Below, one piece after another: positions 1 through 4,590 of a stretch of 5,586 nt of DNA (position 1 is its first letter; the number at the start of each line of letters is the position of its first letter). This DNA comes from Bacillota bacterium (GTDB lineage: Bacteria; Bacillota_H; UBA994; UBA5500), in NCBI GenBank assembly GCA_012727835.1, contig JAAYGE010000038.1, forward strand, positions 1 to 5,586. The letters run 5' to 3'. The notes under the pieces were generated by a model. It was given only the letters and a program-made list of their open reading frames with translations. It was not told the origin of the DNA and made no database searches. Position numbers and translations under genes: made by a program.

Positions 1-1
1 G

Positions 2-172
2 ATGATGACATCGGCCCAACTCCTAGAGATACGGCGCCGAGTGGAGGCCATTGAGTACATGCTGCGGGTGGTAAAGGCCAGCCCGGAGCCGGGGCGGTAT
101 GAACTGATCAGGCTGGCGTATTGGGATGGGCGTTACACTGTTATGGGGATATGCGACAAGCTAAACACATGA
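2..172 (+). pseudogene. Truncated phage-type small regulator (RinA/ArpU-like), N-terminal part only
   Basis: An open frame begins with two ATGs at 2-7 and runs to a TGA at 170-172, giving about 56 residues. The first half is helical and charged (LLEIRRRVEAIEYMLRVV). The second half (YELIRLAYWDG, then GICDKLNT) resembles the region before and inside the helix-turn-helix of the small late-gene regulators found near terminase genes in Firmicute phages. In that family the turn is normally followed by a recognition helix of the kind S-x-x-T-x-Y-R-W. Here the frame stops exactly at that turn, and sequence related to an M55 peptidase begins. I infer a regulator cut by a deletion or recombination event. 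The true start may lie before the window, because no ribosome binding site can be seen. Family assignment is by pattern only and is moderate. Confidence 0.45.
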
Positions 173-939
173 GCGATGCCGGCTATACCCGCATGTGCAA
201 GTTACTGACCCAAGATGTAAATGCGGCCATTGCCGGGGCCTTTGAGGCGGGGGCTACAGAAGTTTTGGTCAACGATGCCCATGGCAGTATGACTAACATT
301 TTGATTGAGGAACTGGACGAGCGGGCGTCTCTAATCAGTGGCAGCAACAAACAATTGCTACAGATGGAAGGTATCGACGAGACCTTCGACGCGGTGTTCT
401 TTATCGGCTATCATGCCCACGAAGGCAATGAAGATGCGGTTATGAACCATACCATCTACGGCAGTGTTATTACAGAAATTAAGCGTAATGGAGTAGTAGT
501 AGGCGAGACAGGAATCAACGCGGGGATTGCTGGTGCTTTTGGTGTTCCCGTCGCTTTGGTGGTGGGGGATGACGTGGTTTGCCGGGAGGCAAAACAACTG
601 TTGGGTGATGAGGTAGAAACGGTGGCGGTTAAAGAAGCGATAGATCGCTACGCGGCCAAACTGATGACTCCTAAACGTAGCTACGAGCTGATTAAGGCTG
701 CTGCTAAACGTTCTCTAGAGCGTCTTCAGGAAATTAAGCCTCATCGCATTGAAGGGCCCATTGAGTTTGAAATCACCACCAAACTCACCAGTATGGCCCA
801 CATGTGCACCCTATTTCCCAGTGTGGAACGTCGCGGTCCTAAGGTGATTGCCGTTCGCGATGACTGCTATCTGGAAGCCTATAAGCAGCTGCTAGGTTGT
901 CTCATCATTAGCGGCGCCACCGCCCGGGGTTGGCTCTAG
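121..939 (+). pseudogene. dppA: M55 family D-aminopeptidase (DppA-like), 5'-truncated
   Basis: The family hydrolyses D-amino-acid peptides such as D-Ala-D-Ala with a zinc centre, as a cytoplasmic ring-shaped oligomer. From about position 169 the translation follows the family closely: LLTQDVNAAIAGAFEAGATE, NDAHGSMTNILIEEL, LISGS, FFIGYHAH, MNHT, GETGINAGIAGAFGVPVALV and GDD. Three metal ligands are present: His in NDAHG, His in GYHAH and Glu in GETG. The catalytic-type His in MNHT is also there. Missing is the family N-terminus of the type SVDMEGI, which supplies the Asp and Glu ligands. Upstream DNA instead encodes a phage-like regulator in another frame. The open frame can be extended to TTG 121, but that stretch (GWALHCYGDMRQ) has no resemblance to the family and no good ribosome binding site; ATG 169 also lacks one. 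I infer a non-functional 5'-truncated gene. The C-terminus looks complete. It could still make a stable but metal-deficient protein. Confidence 0.72.
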
Positions 940-1000
940 AGATAATAGGCTCTTACTCACCTGGGTCTTTGCTGCAGGCCTACGTTCCAAAAACAACCTG

Positions 1001-1065
1001 AGCCGAGGGGTGTTGCTAGAGCACTGATTAGCAGCGCCAACTGTGCTTACGCCCACCTCTCGGTT
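1001..1065 (+). other. Possible structured RNA segment downstream of dppA remnant
   Basis: No gene is seen in 940-1164. Positions 1001-1012 (core CCGAGGGGTG) can pair with 1054-1065 (core CACCTCTCGG) as a 12-bp stem with two G-U wobbles. Inside it 1013-1018 can pair with 1029-1034, with one wobble, and AGCAC (1020-1024) can pair alternatively with GTGCT (1043-1047). This could be a 3' UTR fold, a small RNA or the remnant of a mobile element. I cannot assign it to a known RNA family. Confidence 0.25.
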
Positions 1066-1111
1066 CTCTTCATCGGGAGCTATTCGTACCTAACCACAGT
1101 TACAAGCACTA

Positions 1112-1149
1112 CGGGGCTGTTCGCAAAAGCGATTTTGCGAACAGCCCCG
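1112..1149. terminator. Long perfect hairpin between convergent dppA remnant and alr
   Basis: The arms CGGGGCTGTTCGCAAAA (1112-1128) and TTTTGCGAACAGCCCCG (1133-1149) are exact reverse complements around the 4-base loop GCGA. The hairpin sits between two convergent genes, so a shared bidirectional terminator is the simplest reading. It lacks the usual T-run after the stem: T4 and A4 lie at the top of the stem instead, next to the loop. It may therefore be a dispersed palindromic repeat that also serves as a terminator. Confidence 0.6.
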
Positions 1150-1164
1150 CATTCTAGCCAGGTG

Positions 1165-2301
1165 CTAAGAGAGAATGGAAAGTTTTCTTTGGGCTTCTCC
1201 ATTCTTGGTATAGATTCGAGCTACCCGTAGGGCGGTGCTACCTAATAGTTCGGAGGCGCTCATGCCCCCCGCATGGGCCAATTGCATAATCGTCTGTTGT
1301 TTGTCGGCCTGTTTGCCCACCAGCACCACCTCGTCACCAACTGCTACATCTTTGATATGGGTAACATCGAACATGCTAAAGTCGGTGCAAATACCGATGA
1401 GAGTGGCAAATTGGCCCCGGATTAGAGCCCGGCCCCGGCCGATATGGGTTTTACTCAGCCCATCACTCCAGCCTAGAGGCAGCAATGCCACCCGGGTTGC
1501 CTGCTTCAGTTGCCGTTCTACACCATAGCCTAGGCCCCAGCCCGACGGCAGCCATTTGACCTGCCCCACCTTGCTGGTATAGCTAAGCACCGGTTTCAGA
1601 TCAAGGGTGGTGGGATAATCGTAATCGAAACCGTATAATAGCCCGCCGACCCGTACCAAATCTAAGAACATCTGGGGATAGCGGAGGAGTGCCTCGGAGG
1701 CGGCTATGTGACGGGATGCTTGGGGAAACTCGGCTACTAGGGTTTGGCAAAATCGTTGAAAACGCTCAAACTCGCACCTATTATGTTCCTCGCTAGCTTC
1801 CGGATCACTCAAGTGGGAACTTATTCCTCGCAGCCGTATTGCCGGTAATTCCCGTAGGGTGGCTAAAACTTCTTCTGCCTGTTCCGGGAGGAAACCCAAG
1901 CGGCCCAAACCGATATCAACCTTCAAATGAAAAGGGAGCTGTCGCCCTAGGCTACGAGCTAGGGTGGCCCAGGCCCGCAGGCTATCCAAAGTGCCTAGCG
2001 ACGGTGTGAGTTCATATGCGGCCAAGGTGGTAAACTGCTCCGGGAGCGTAACCCCTAAGACCATGATCTCCCCCCTGATGCCCGCTTGTCGCAATTGAAT
2101 ACCATCGTCTACCAAGGCGATGGCCATGTGTTTGCACCCCGCCGCTTGCAGCTCCTTAGCTACAGGAACAGCTCCATGTCCGTAGGCCTCGCTCTTGATT
2201 ACGGGCACTACTTCAGCCGGTGCCACATACTGAACCAATTGTTGATAGTTATGTAGCAAATGGCCCAAATTGATTTCCATTTTAGTAACGTTACCGGTCA
2301 T
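1165..2301 (-). CDS. alr: Alanine racemase, PLP-dependent
   Basis: It interconverts L- and D-alanine in the cytoplasm, supplying D-Ala for peptidoglycan. The frame extends to a GTG at 2310, but I choose ATG 2301 (378 residues): the GGGAGGA site (complement of 2311-2317) abuts the GTG with no spacing and lies about 9-10 bases from the ATG. Numbering from that ATG, the PLP lysine is K36 in VIKSEAYGHG. The N-terminal barrel continues through KVDIGLGRLGF (R134), SSHLSDP (H163) and VRVGGLLYG (R217). The C-terminal beta domain carries the second catalytic base Y259 in GLGYG. Length is normal for the family. Oddities: the usual GYADG is GWSDG (W278), the usual C-M-D before the carboxylate-binding loop is C-T-D (T306), and the gate tyrosine near the C-terminus (SYRVPR in Geobacillus Alr) aligns with L358. 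Catalytic residues are all kept, so racemase activity is likely, but substrate preference may differ. It is transcribed alone from its own promoter. Confidence 0.93.
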   Translation of the reverse strand: MTGNVTKMEINLGHLLHNYQQLVQYVAPAEVVPVIKSEAYGHGAVPVAKELQAAGCKHMAIALVDDGIQLRQAGIRGEIMVLGVTLPEQFTTLAAYELTPSLGTLDSLRAWATLARSLGRQLPFHLKVDIGLGRLGFLPEQAEEVLATLRELPAIRLRGISSHLSDPEASEEHNRCEFERFQRFCQTLVAEFPQASRHIAASEALLRYPQMFLDLVRVGGLLYGFDYDYPTTLDLKPVLSYTSKVGQVKWLPSGWGLGYGVERQLKQATRVALLPLGWSDGLSKTHIGRGRALIRGQFATLIGICTDFSMFDVTHIKDVAVGDEVVLVGKQADKQQTIMQLAHAGGMSASELLGSTALRVARIYTKNGEAQRKLSILS

Positions 2302-2310
2302 TAGGAACAC

Positions 2311-2317
2311 TCCTCCC
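2311..2317 (-). promoter_or_regulatory. Ribosome binding site that decides the alr start
   Basis: The minus strand reads GGGAGGA here. It lies directly against the GTG at 2308-2310, which is too close for initiation, and about 9 bases from the ATG at 2299-2301. This supports the ATG as the real start and shortens the longest frame by three residues. Confidence 0.75.
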
Positions 2318-2329
2318 GATCATAGTTTG

Positions 2330-2358
2330 ATAATAGGACTCATTAGCATTAGGATTAA
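2330..2358 (-). promoter_or_regulatory. Probable sigma-A promoter for alr
   Basis: On the minus strand TTAATC (2353-2358) is followed after 17 bases by TATTAT (2330-2335). The -10 box is 5 of 6 to consensus, and the position gives a short leader before the alr ribosome binding site. The spacer contains a tandem CTAATG CTAATG. Called by eye. Confidence 0.5.
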
Positions 2359-2395
2359 GGAATTGTTAATTTTGGTTACGAAATGGTTAAAATGG

Positions 2396-2424
2396 TTGAA
2401 ATAGATAAGGCAGGAGCATAAAGT
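2396..2424 (+). promoter_or_regulatory. Candidate promoter for the small plus-strand ORF
   Basis: TTGAAA (2396-2401) is followed after 17 bases by TAAAGT (2419-2424). It fits transcription of the small ORF at 2462. The -35 lies in a tandem 9-base repeat, AAATGGTTA then AAATGGTTG (2381-2398), with a weaker third copy AAATAGATA (2399-2407). The repeat could bind a regulator or be chance in AT-rich DNA. Confidence 0.35.
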
Positions 2425-2461
2425 ATGAGTAAGCCTTTACATGCAAGGGGATGAATAAATC

Positions 2462-2545
2462 ATGAAGCACGTTGGTCTTGTTTTATGTGCCCTTTCCCTA
2501 GTAGTTGTCGGACTCGGCCGCGTTTGGCTGGCCATTATGGCGTAA
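2462..2545 (+). CDS. Small single-membrane-segment peptide, hypothetical (27 aa)
   Basis: An ATG at 2462 opens a 27-codon frame ending in TAA. The peptide starts MKHVGLVLCALSLVVVGLG and continues RVWLAIMA: a short positive N-terminus, one hydrophobic stretch of about 16 residues, an Arg, then a second hydrophobic run. That is what a tiny inner-membrane peptide looks like. AGGGG lies about 11 bases upstream. A promoter candidate (2396-2424) precedes it and a terminator-like hairpin (2561-2598) follows about 15 bases after the stop, so the unit is self-contained. I do not recognise a family. Alternatives are a toxin-like membrane peptide, a membrane-protein modulator, or a spurious frame over a small RNA. 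The function is unknown. Confidence 0.45.
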   Translation: MKHVGLVLCALSLVVVGLGRVWLAIMA

Positions 2546-2560
2546 ATACTTATGGGTCTT

Positions 2561-2600
2561 AAGGCGCTTCTGTTGCAAATAGGCGGCAGTTGAGCCTTTT
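2561..2600 (+). terminator. Terminator hairpin after the small ORF
   Basis: AAGGC (2561-2565) pairs with GCCTT (2594-2598). Inside it CTGTTGC (2570-2576) pairs with GCGGCAG (2583-2589) with two wobbles, leaving a small internal loop. The stem runs into TTTTATTGTT, as in a rho-independent terminator reading rightward. Confidence 0.55.
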
Positions 2601-2613
2601 ATTGTTCATGCAT

Positions 2614-2646
2614 ATAGGGGATGCCGCCATTGGCGACATCCCCTAT
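2614..2646. terminator. Hairpin terminator, mainly for the peroxiredoxin gene
   Basis: ATAGGGGATG (2614-2623) pairs exactly with CATCCCCTAT (2637-2646). After a 1x1 mismatch, CGCC (2625-2628) pairs with GGCG (2632-2635) around a 3-base loop. It lies just after the peroxiredoxin stop on the minus strand and just after the small ORF's terminator on the plus strand, so it can act both ways. Confidence 0.65.
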
Positions 2647-2656
2647 TATAGTCTAT

Positions 2657-3256
2657 TTATTCTTGCCTGGGCTTCCAAATTTCCCAGACGCGCCCAGCCA
2701 ATTTATCGGTAGGAGTGAGTGTTGGATCACCGGGCTGCCAGCCGGCAGGAATAACTTCCTTAGTAGCCCGTTGATGCTGGTAAGCTTTTATTTGCCTAAA
2801 TAGTTCCGCATCGTTACGTCCGACTGGTGGAGTCAGGACCTCCATAGCTTGGATGATGCCATCGGGATCAATTAGGAATCGGCCGCGGACGTTTACGCCT
2901 GCTTCTTCATCATAAACACCATAAAGTCTTCCTATCTTACCGCCCTGATCAGAGAGCATGGGGTAGGGTACCCCGCCTTCTACCATCTTGGACAGTTCCG
3001 TCTCTTGCCATACCTTGTGGGAGTGTATACTATCGACGCTTACACTTAGCACTTCCACGTCTAGTGCTTGCAACTCGGGATAGCGAACCGCTATCGATGT
3101 CAGCTCGGTCGGTCAGACGTAGGTGAAGTCACCGGGGTAGAAACAGAGCACTACCCATTTGCCCCGGTAGTCCTCTAATTTTACCGTTTTAAAAGCACCG
3201 TTGTGGAAGGCTTTAGCAGTAAAATTAGGGGCGGGTTTACCAACAAATACTGTCAT
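2657..3256 (-). CDS. prxU: Selenocysteine-containing peroxiredoxin (AhpC/Prx family), UGA-encoded Sec48
   Basis: It reduces hydrogen peroxide and organic hydroperoxides in the cytoplasm. ATG 3256 sits 7 bases after AGGAGG. The frame of 200 codons runs to the stop at 2657 with a single internal TGA at 3113-3115. That TGA falls exactly where the family has its peroxidatic Cys: [16 protein letters not shown] matches the standard FYPLDFTFVCPTEL. P41, T45 and R124 ([11 protein letters not shown]) complete the active site, so codon 48 is almost certainly Sec. Downstream the thioredoxin fold is intact ([24 protein letters not shown]) with normal length (199 residues). The C-terminal EVCPAxW motif that carries the resolving Cys reads EVIPAGW (I169). 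The only Cys in the chain is C38, so it would be a 1-Sec enzyme. A SECIS-like hairpin follows the UGA. The gene is transcribed alone under a promoter with a Fur/PerR-like box. Sec peroxiredoxins are known in clostridia (PrxU of Eubacterium acidaminophilum). A plain nonsense mutation is the alternative, but its exact position and the intact remainder speak against it. Confidence 0.9.
3066..3104 (-). promoter_or_regulatory. Bacterial SECIS-like hairpin after the Sec UGA
   Basis: In the mRNA, GATAGCG (3095-3089) pairs with CGCTATC (3085-3079) around the loop GUU (3088-3086). The stem can be extended with bulges: GAC (3101-3099) with GUU (3074-3072), then GCU (3104-3102) with AGC (3068-3066). The apical loop begins 24 bases after the UGA and starts with G, which fits known bacterial SECIS elements that bind SelB. 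All of it lies inside the coding sequence, as expected in bacteria. Confidence 0.7.
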
Positions 3257-3261
3257 CCTAA

Positions 3262-3270
3262 CTCCTCCTT
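3262..3270 (-). promoter_or_regulatory. Strong ribosome binding site of the selenoprotein gene
   Basis: The minus strand reads AAGGAGGAG, with AGGAGG 7 bases before ATG 3256. This places translation start well upstream of the UGA and shows the first 47 codons are meant to be translated. Confidence 0.8.
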
Positions 3271-3298
3271 TTATATTTTGTTAGCTATTGTTAAATAC

Positions 3299-3327
3299 AG
3301 TATAATAGTAGTGATTGTCTTTATCAA
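3299..3327 (-). promoter_or_regulatory. Sigma-A promoter of the selenoprotein gene
   Basis: On the minus strand TTGATA (3322-3327) and TATACT (3299-3304) are separated by exactly 17 bases. Each box has 5 of 6 consensus bases. Transcription would begin about 35 bases before the ATG. Confidence 0.7.
3312..3326. promoter_or_regulatory. Fur/PerR-family operator candidate over the -35 box
   Basis: TGATTGT-C-TTTATCA has the 7-1-7 layout of Fur-family boxes and agrees with TGATAATNATTATCA at 11 of 14 arm positions. It covers five of the six -35 bases, so binding should repress. A peroxide-sensing PerR would make sense for a peroxiredoxin, but Fur is equally possible from the sequence alone. Confidence 0.45.
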
Positions 3328-3390
3328 TGACAGATAATTTTATATTAATAAAAACCGTGGCTTATGTCAAAACGGAGGAGTCAAACTAAA

Positions 3391-3424
3391 CAGGGTTGCC
3401 GCAAACTATTTGCTGACAACCCTG
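3391..3424 (-). terminator. Terminator of the ZIP transporter gene
   Basis: CAGGGTTG (3391-3398) pairs exactly with CAACCCTG (3417-3424). Inside it GCAAA (3401-3405) pairs with TTTGC (3409-3413) around CTA. Read on the minus strand it follows the transporter stop by 12 bases and is trailed by TTTAGTTTG. Confidence 0.65.
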
Positions 3425-3436
3425 ATATCCCTTGGT

Positions 3437-4258
3437 CTATTCTATAAATATTAAAAGACTGATTGCCATTACAGCCATACCCGCCACAAGGCCAAAAATA
3501 GCAGCATGCTCCTCGTCATATTCCTTAGCCGCCGGTAGAAGTTCATCCAAAGAAATGAAAACCATAATGCCTGCCACGAAGGCAAAGAGGAGACCTAGTA
3601 CCGTGTCGTTAAAGAAGGGAGCTAACAATAGATAGCCAGCGAGAGCCCCCAGCGGCTCCGAGATTCCAGATAGCAGAGCATAACCTAGGGCCTTACGCTT
3701 ATCATTGGTGGCATAAAAGAGTGGCACGGCCACAGCGATACCCTCCGGTATGTTGTGGATAGCTACAGCCACCGCAATAGCTATACCTAGTTTGGGATCC
3801 TTCAAGGCCGAGGCAAAGGTGGCTAAGCCTTCGGGAAAATTATGAATTGCAATGGCTAAAGCAGCCATCAGTCCCATGCGGGCCAAATTGCGGTGGTCGT
3901 TCTCAGGCGGTTCTTCACATTCAATGTCATCGGGGCAAGCCATGTTGTGGTGGGGATTTGTCTCTTCCGGAACGGAATGGTCAATGATACCGATTACAAT
4001 CATGCCGGCAAAAAAGGCGGCAGCAGCCATCCAAGAACCGGCCACCAGCCCCTTAGCGGCGATTAGCGCCTCCCTACCTTTCACCAGAATCTCAACGAAG
4101 GATACATAGATCATTACCCCCGCGGAAAAGCCCAAGGCGCTTGCCAGAAAGCGGGTATTGGTCTTCTTACTGGCTAAAGCTATGACTCCACCAATGCCAG
4201 TGGATAACCCGGCAAAAAGGGTGAGCAAGAATGCAAGCCAAACGTTATTCTGGAACAT
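3437..4258 (-). CDS. zupT: ZIP family metal transporter (ZupT-like)
   Basis: It is a cytoplasmic-membrane transporter that brings zinc, and often iron or manganese, into the cell. ATG 4258 is preceded by AGGAGGTG at good spacing, giving 273 residues, the usual length for bacterial ZupT-type ZIPs. About eight hydrophobic segments are visible, the first at about 7-30. The paired metal-site motifs are HNFPEG (139-144) and HNIPEG (168-173), followed by SEPLGALAGY (E201) and a late helix with FISLDELLPAA. Between the third and fourth segments a soluble loop (about 93-123) holds several His (H94, H103, H104, H122), two Cys and many Asp/Glu. This is typical of a metal-sensing or delivery loop. The gene has its own promoter and terminator, so it is probably a single-gene unit. 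Its placement beside the peroxiredoxin may reflect shared metal or peroxide stress control, but no shared operator is evident. The family call is firm; the transported metal is not determined by the sequence. Confidence 0.93.
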   Translation of the reverse strand: MFQNNVWLAFLLTLFAGLSTGIGGVIALASKKTNTRFLASALGFSAGVMIYVSFVEILVKGREALIAAKGLVAGSWMAAAAFFAGMIVIGIIDHSVPEETNPHHNMACPDDIECEEPPENDHRNLARMGLMAALAIAIHNFPEGLATFASALKDPKLGIAIAVAVAIHNIPEGIAVAVPLFYATNDKRKALGYALLSGISEPLGALAGYLLLAPFFNDTVLGLLFAFVAGIMVFISLDELLPAAKEYDEEHAAIFGLVAGMAVMAISLLIFIE

Positions 4259-4304
4259 AGTCTATACACCTCCTGCTGGCCAGCCTATGAGGGCCCTGAA
4301 TGTT

Positions 4305-4333
4305 TATACATATTAGCATATGTTGGCTGTAAA
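4305..4333 (-). promoter_or_regulatory. Promoter of the ZIP transporter gene
   Basis: On the minus strand TTTACA (4328-4333) is followed after 17 bases by TGTATA (4305-4310). The boxes are moderate matches. An alternative pair, TTTACC with TAATAT and an 18-base spacer, is shifted a few bases. Confidence 0.5.
4308..4323. promoter_or_regulatory. Palindromic operator candidate in the ZIP promoter
   Basis: ACATAT-TAGC-ATATGT is a perfect 6-4-6 inverted repeat lying in the spacer and touching the -10 box. A metal-responsive repressor site is a reasonable guess. It matches no consensus I can name with confidence. A looser Fur/Zur-like stretch (TCATTAT-C-ATTACAG, 4344-4358) lies just upstream of the -35. 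Confidence 0.35.
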
Positions 4334-4422
4334 GGTAAAGCTTTCATTATCATTACAGAGACCATGCAACCGGGCTGGGAAATTCAGTAGCTTTCCTAGG
4401 AGAAGGTCTTACCTGGGGCGAA

Positions 4423-4555
4423 TACTACTGTTATAAAGTCAGGGCGTACCGTTGAGAGTGGTTTTCAATGTATGCTCTACGGTAATTCGGTTACAAGCAA
4501 GAACAAGCGTTGTTTGGTACCTGCAGTTCGGAGCTGCTCCTAGCGGAGAGTAGTA
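4423..4555 (+). other. Structured untranslated leader before the M28 pseudogene
   Basis: No gene is visible in 4334-4590. TACTACT (4423-4429) pairs exactly with AGTAGTA (4549-4555), closing a domain of about 133 bases. Inside are TACCGT-tg-AGAG (4447-4458) pairing with CTCT-ACGGTA (4475-4484), AACAA-gcg-TTGTT (4502-4514), and two mutually exclusive small hairpins that share CTCC (4537-4540) with either GGAG before it (4530-4533) or GGAG after it (4545-4548). The domain ends about 20 bases before the M28 ribosome binding site. It could be a riboswitch-like leader or chance folding. I do not recognise a class. Confidence 0.3.
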
Positions 4556-4590
4556 GTTTATATGAAAGCAAGGCGGGGGGAGGGAGAGAA

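Noticed and set aside
170..172. TGA ending the phage-like frame as selenocysteine
   Set aside because: Downstream codons in that frame show no HTH homology, whereas the DNA matches M55 peptidase in another frame.
358..597. Minus-strand ORF of 79 codons
   Set aside because: It is opposite the well-conserved M55 core, so it is a shadow frame.
961..1110. 6S RNA
   Set aside because: The stretch CCTGAGCCG recalls part of 6S RNA, but I could not draw the long closing stem with a central bubble, so the resemblance is too weak.
1235..1528. Plus-strand ORF of 97 codons
   Set aside because: It is antisense to the alanine racemase C-terminal domain, with no ribosome binding site or family resemblance.
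2657..3073. A separate 138-residue protein starting at TTG 3073
   Set aside because: It begins in the middle of the peroxiredoxin fold with no ribosome binding site. The same frame continues upstream through the UGA to a proper start at 3256.
3361..3390. Plus-strand ribosome binding site (CGGAGGAG) for a small gene
   Set aside because: No start codon and open frame follow before the terminator hairpin at 3391.
3852..4109. Plus-strand ORF of 85 codons
   Set aside because: It is antisense to the ZIP transporter and shows no independent coding signal.
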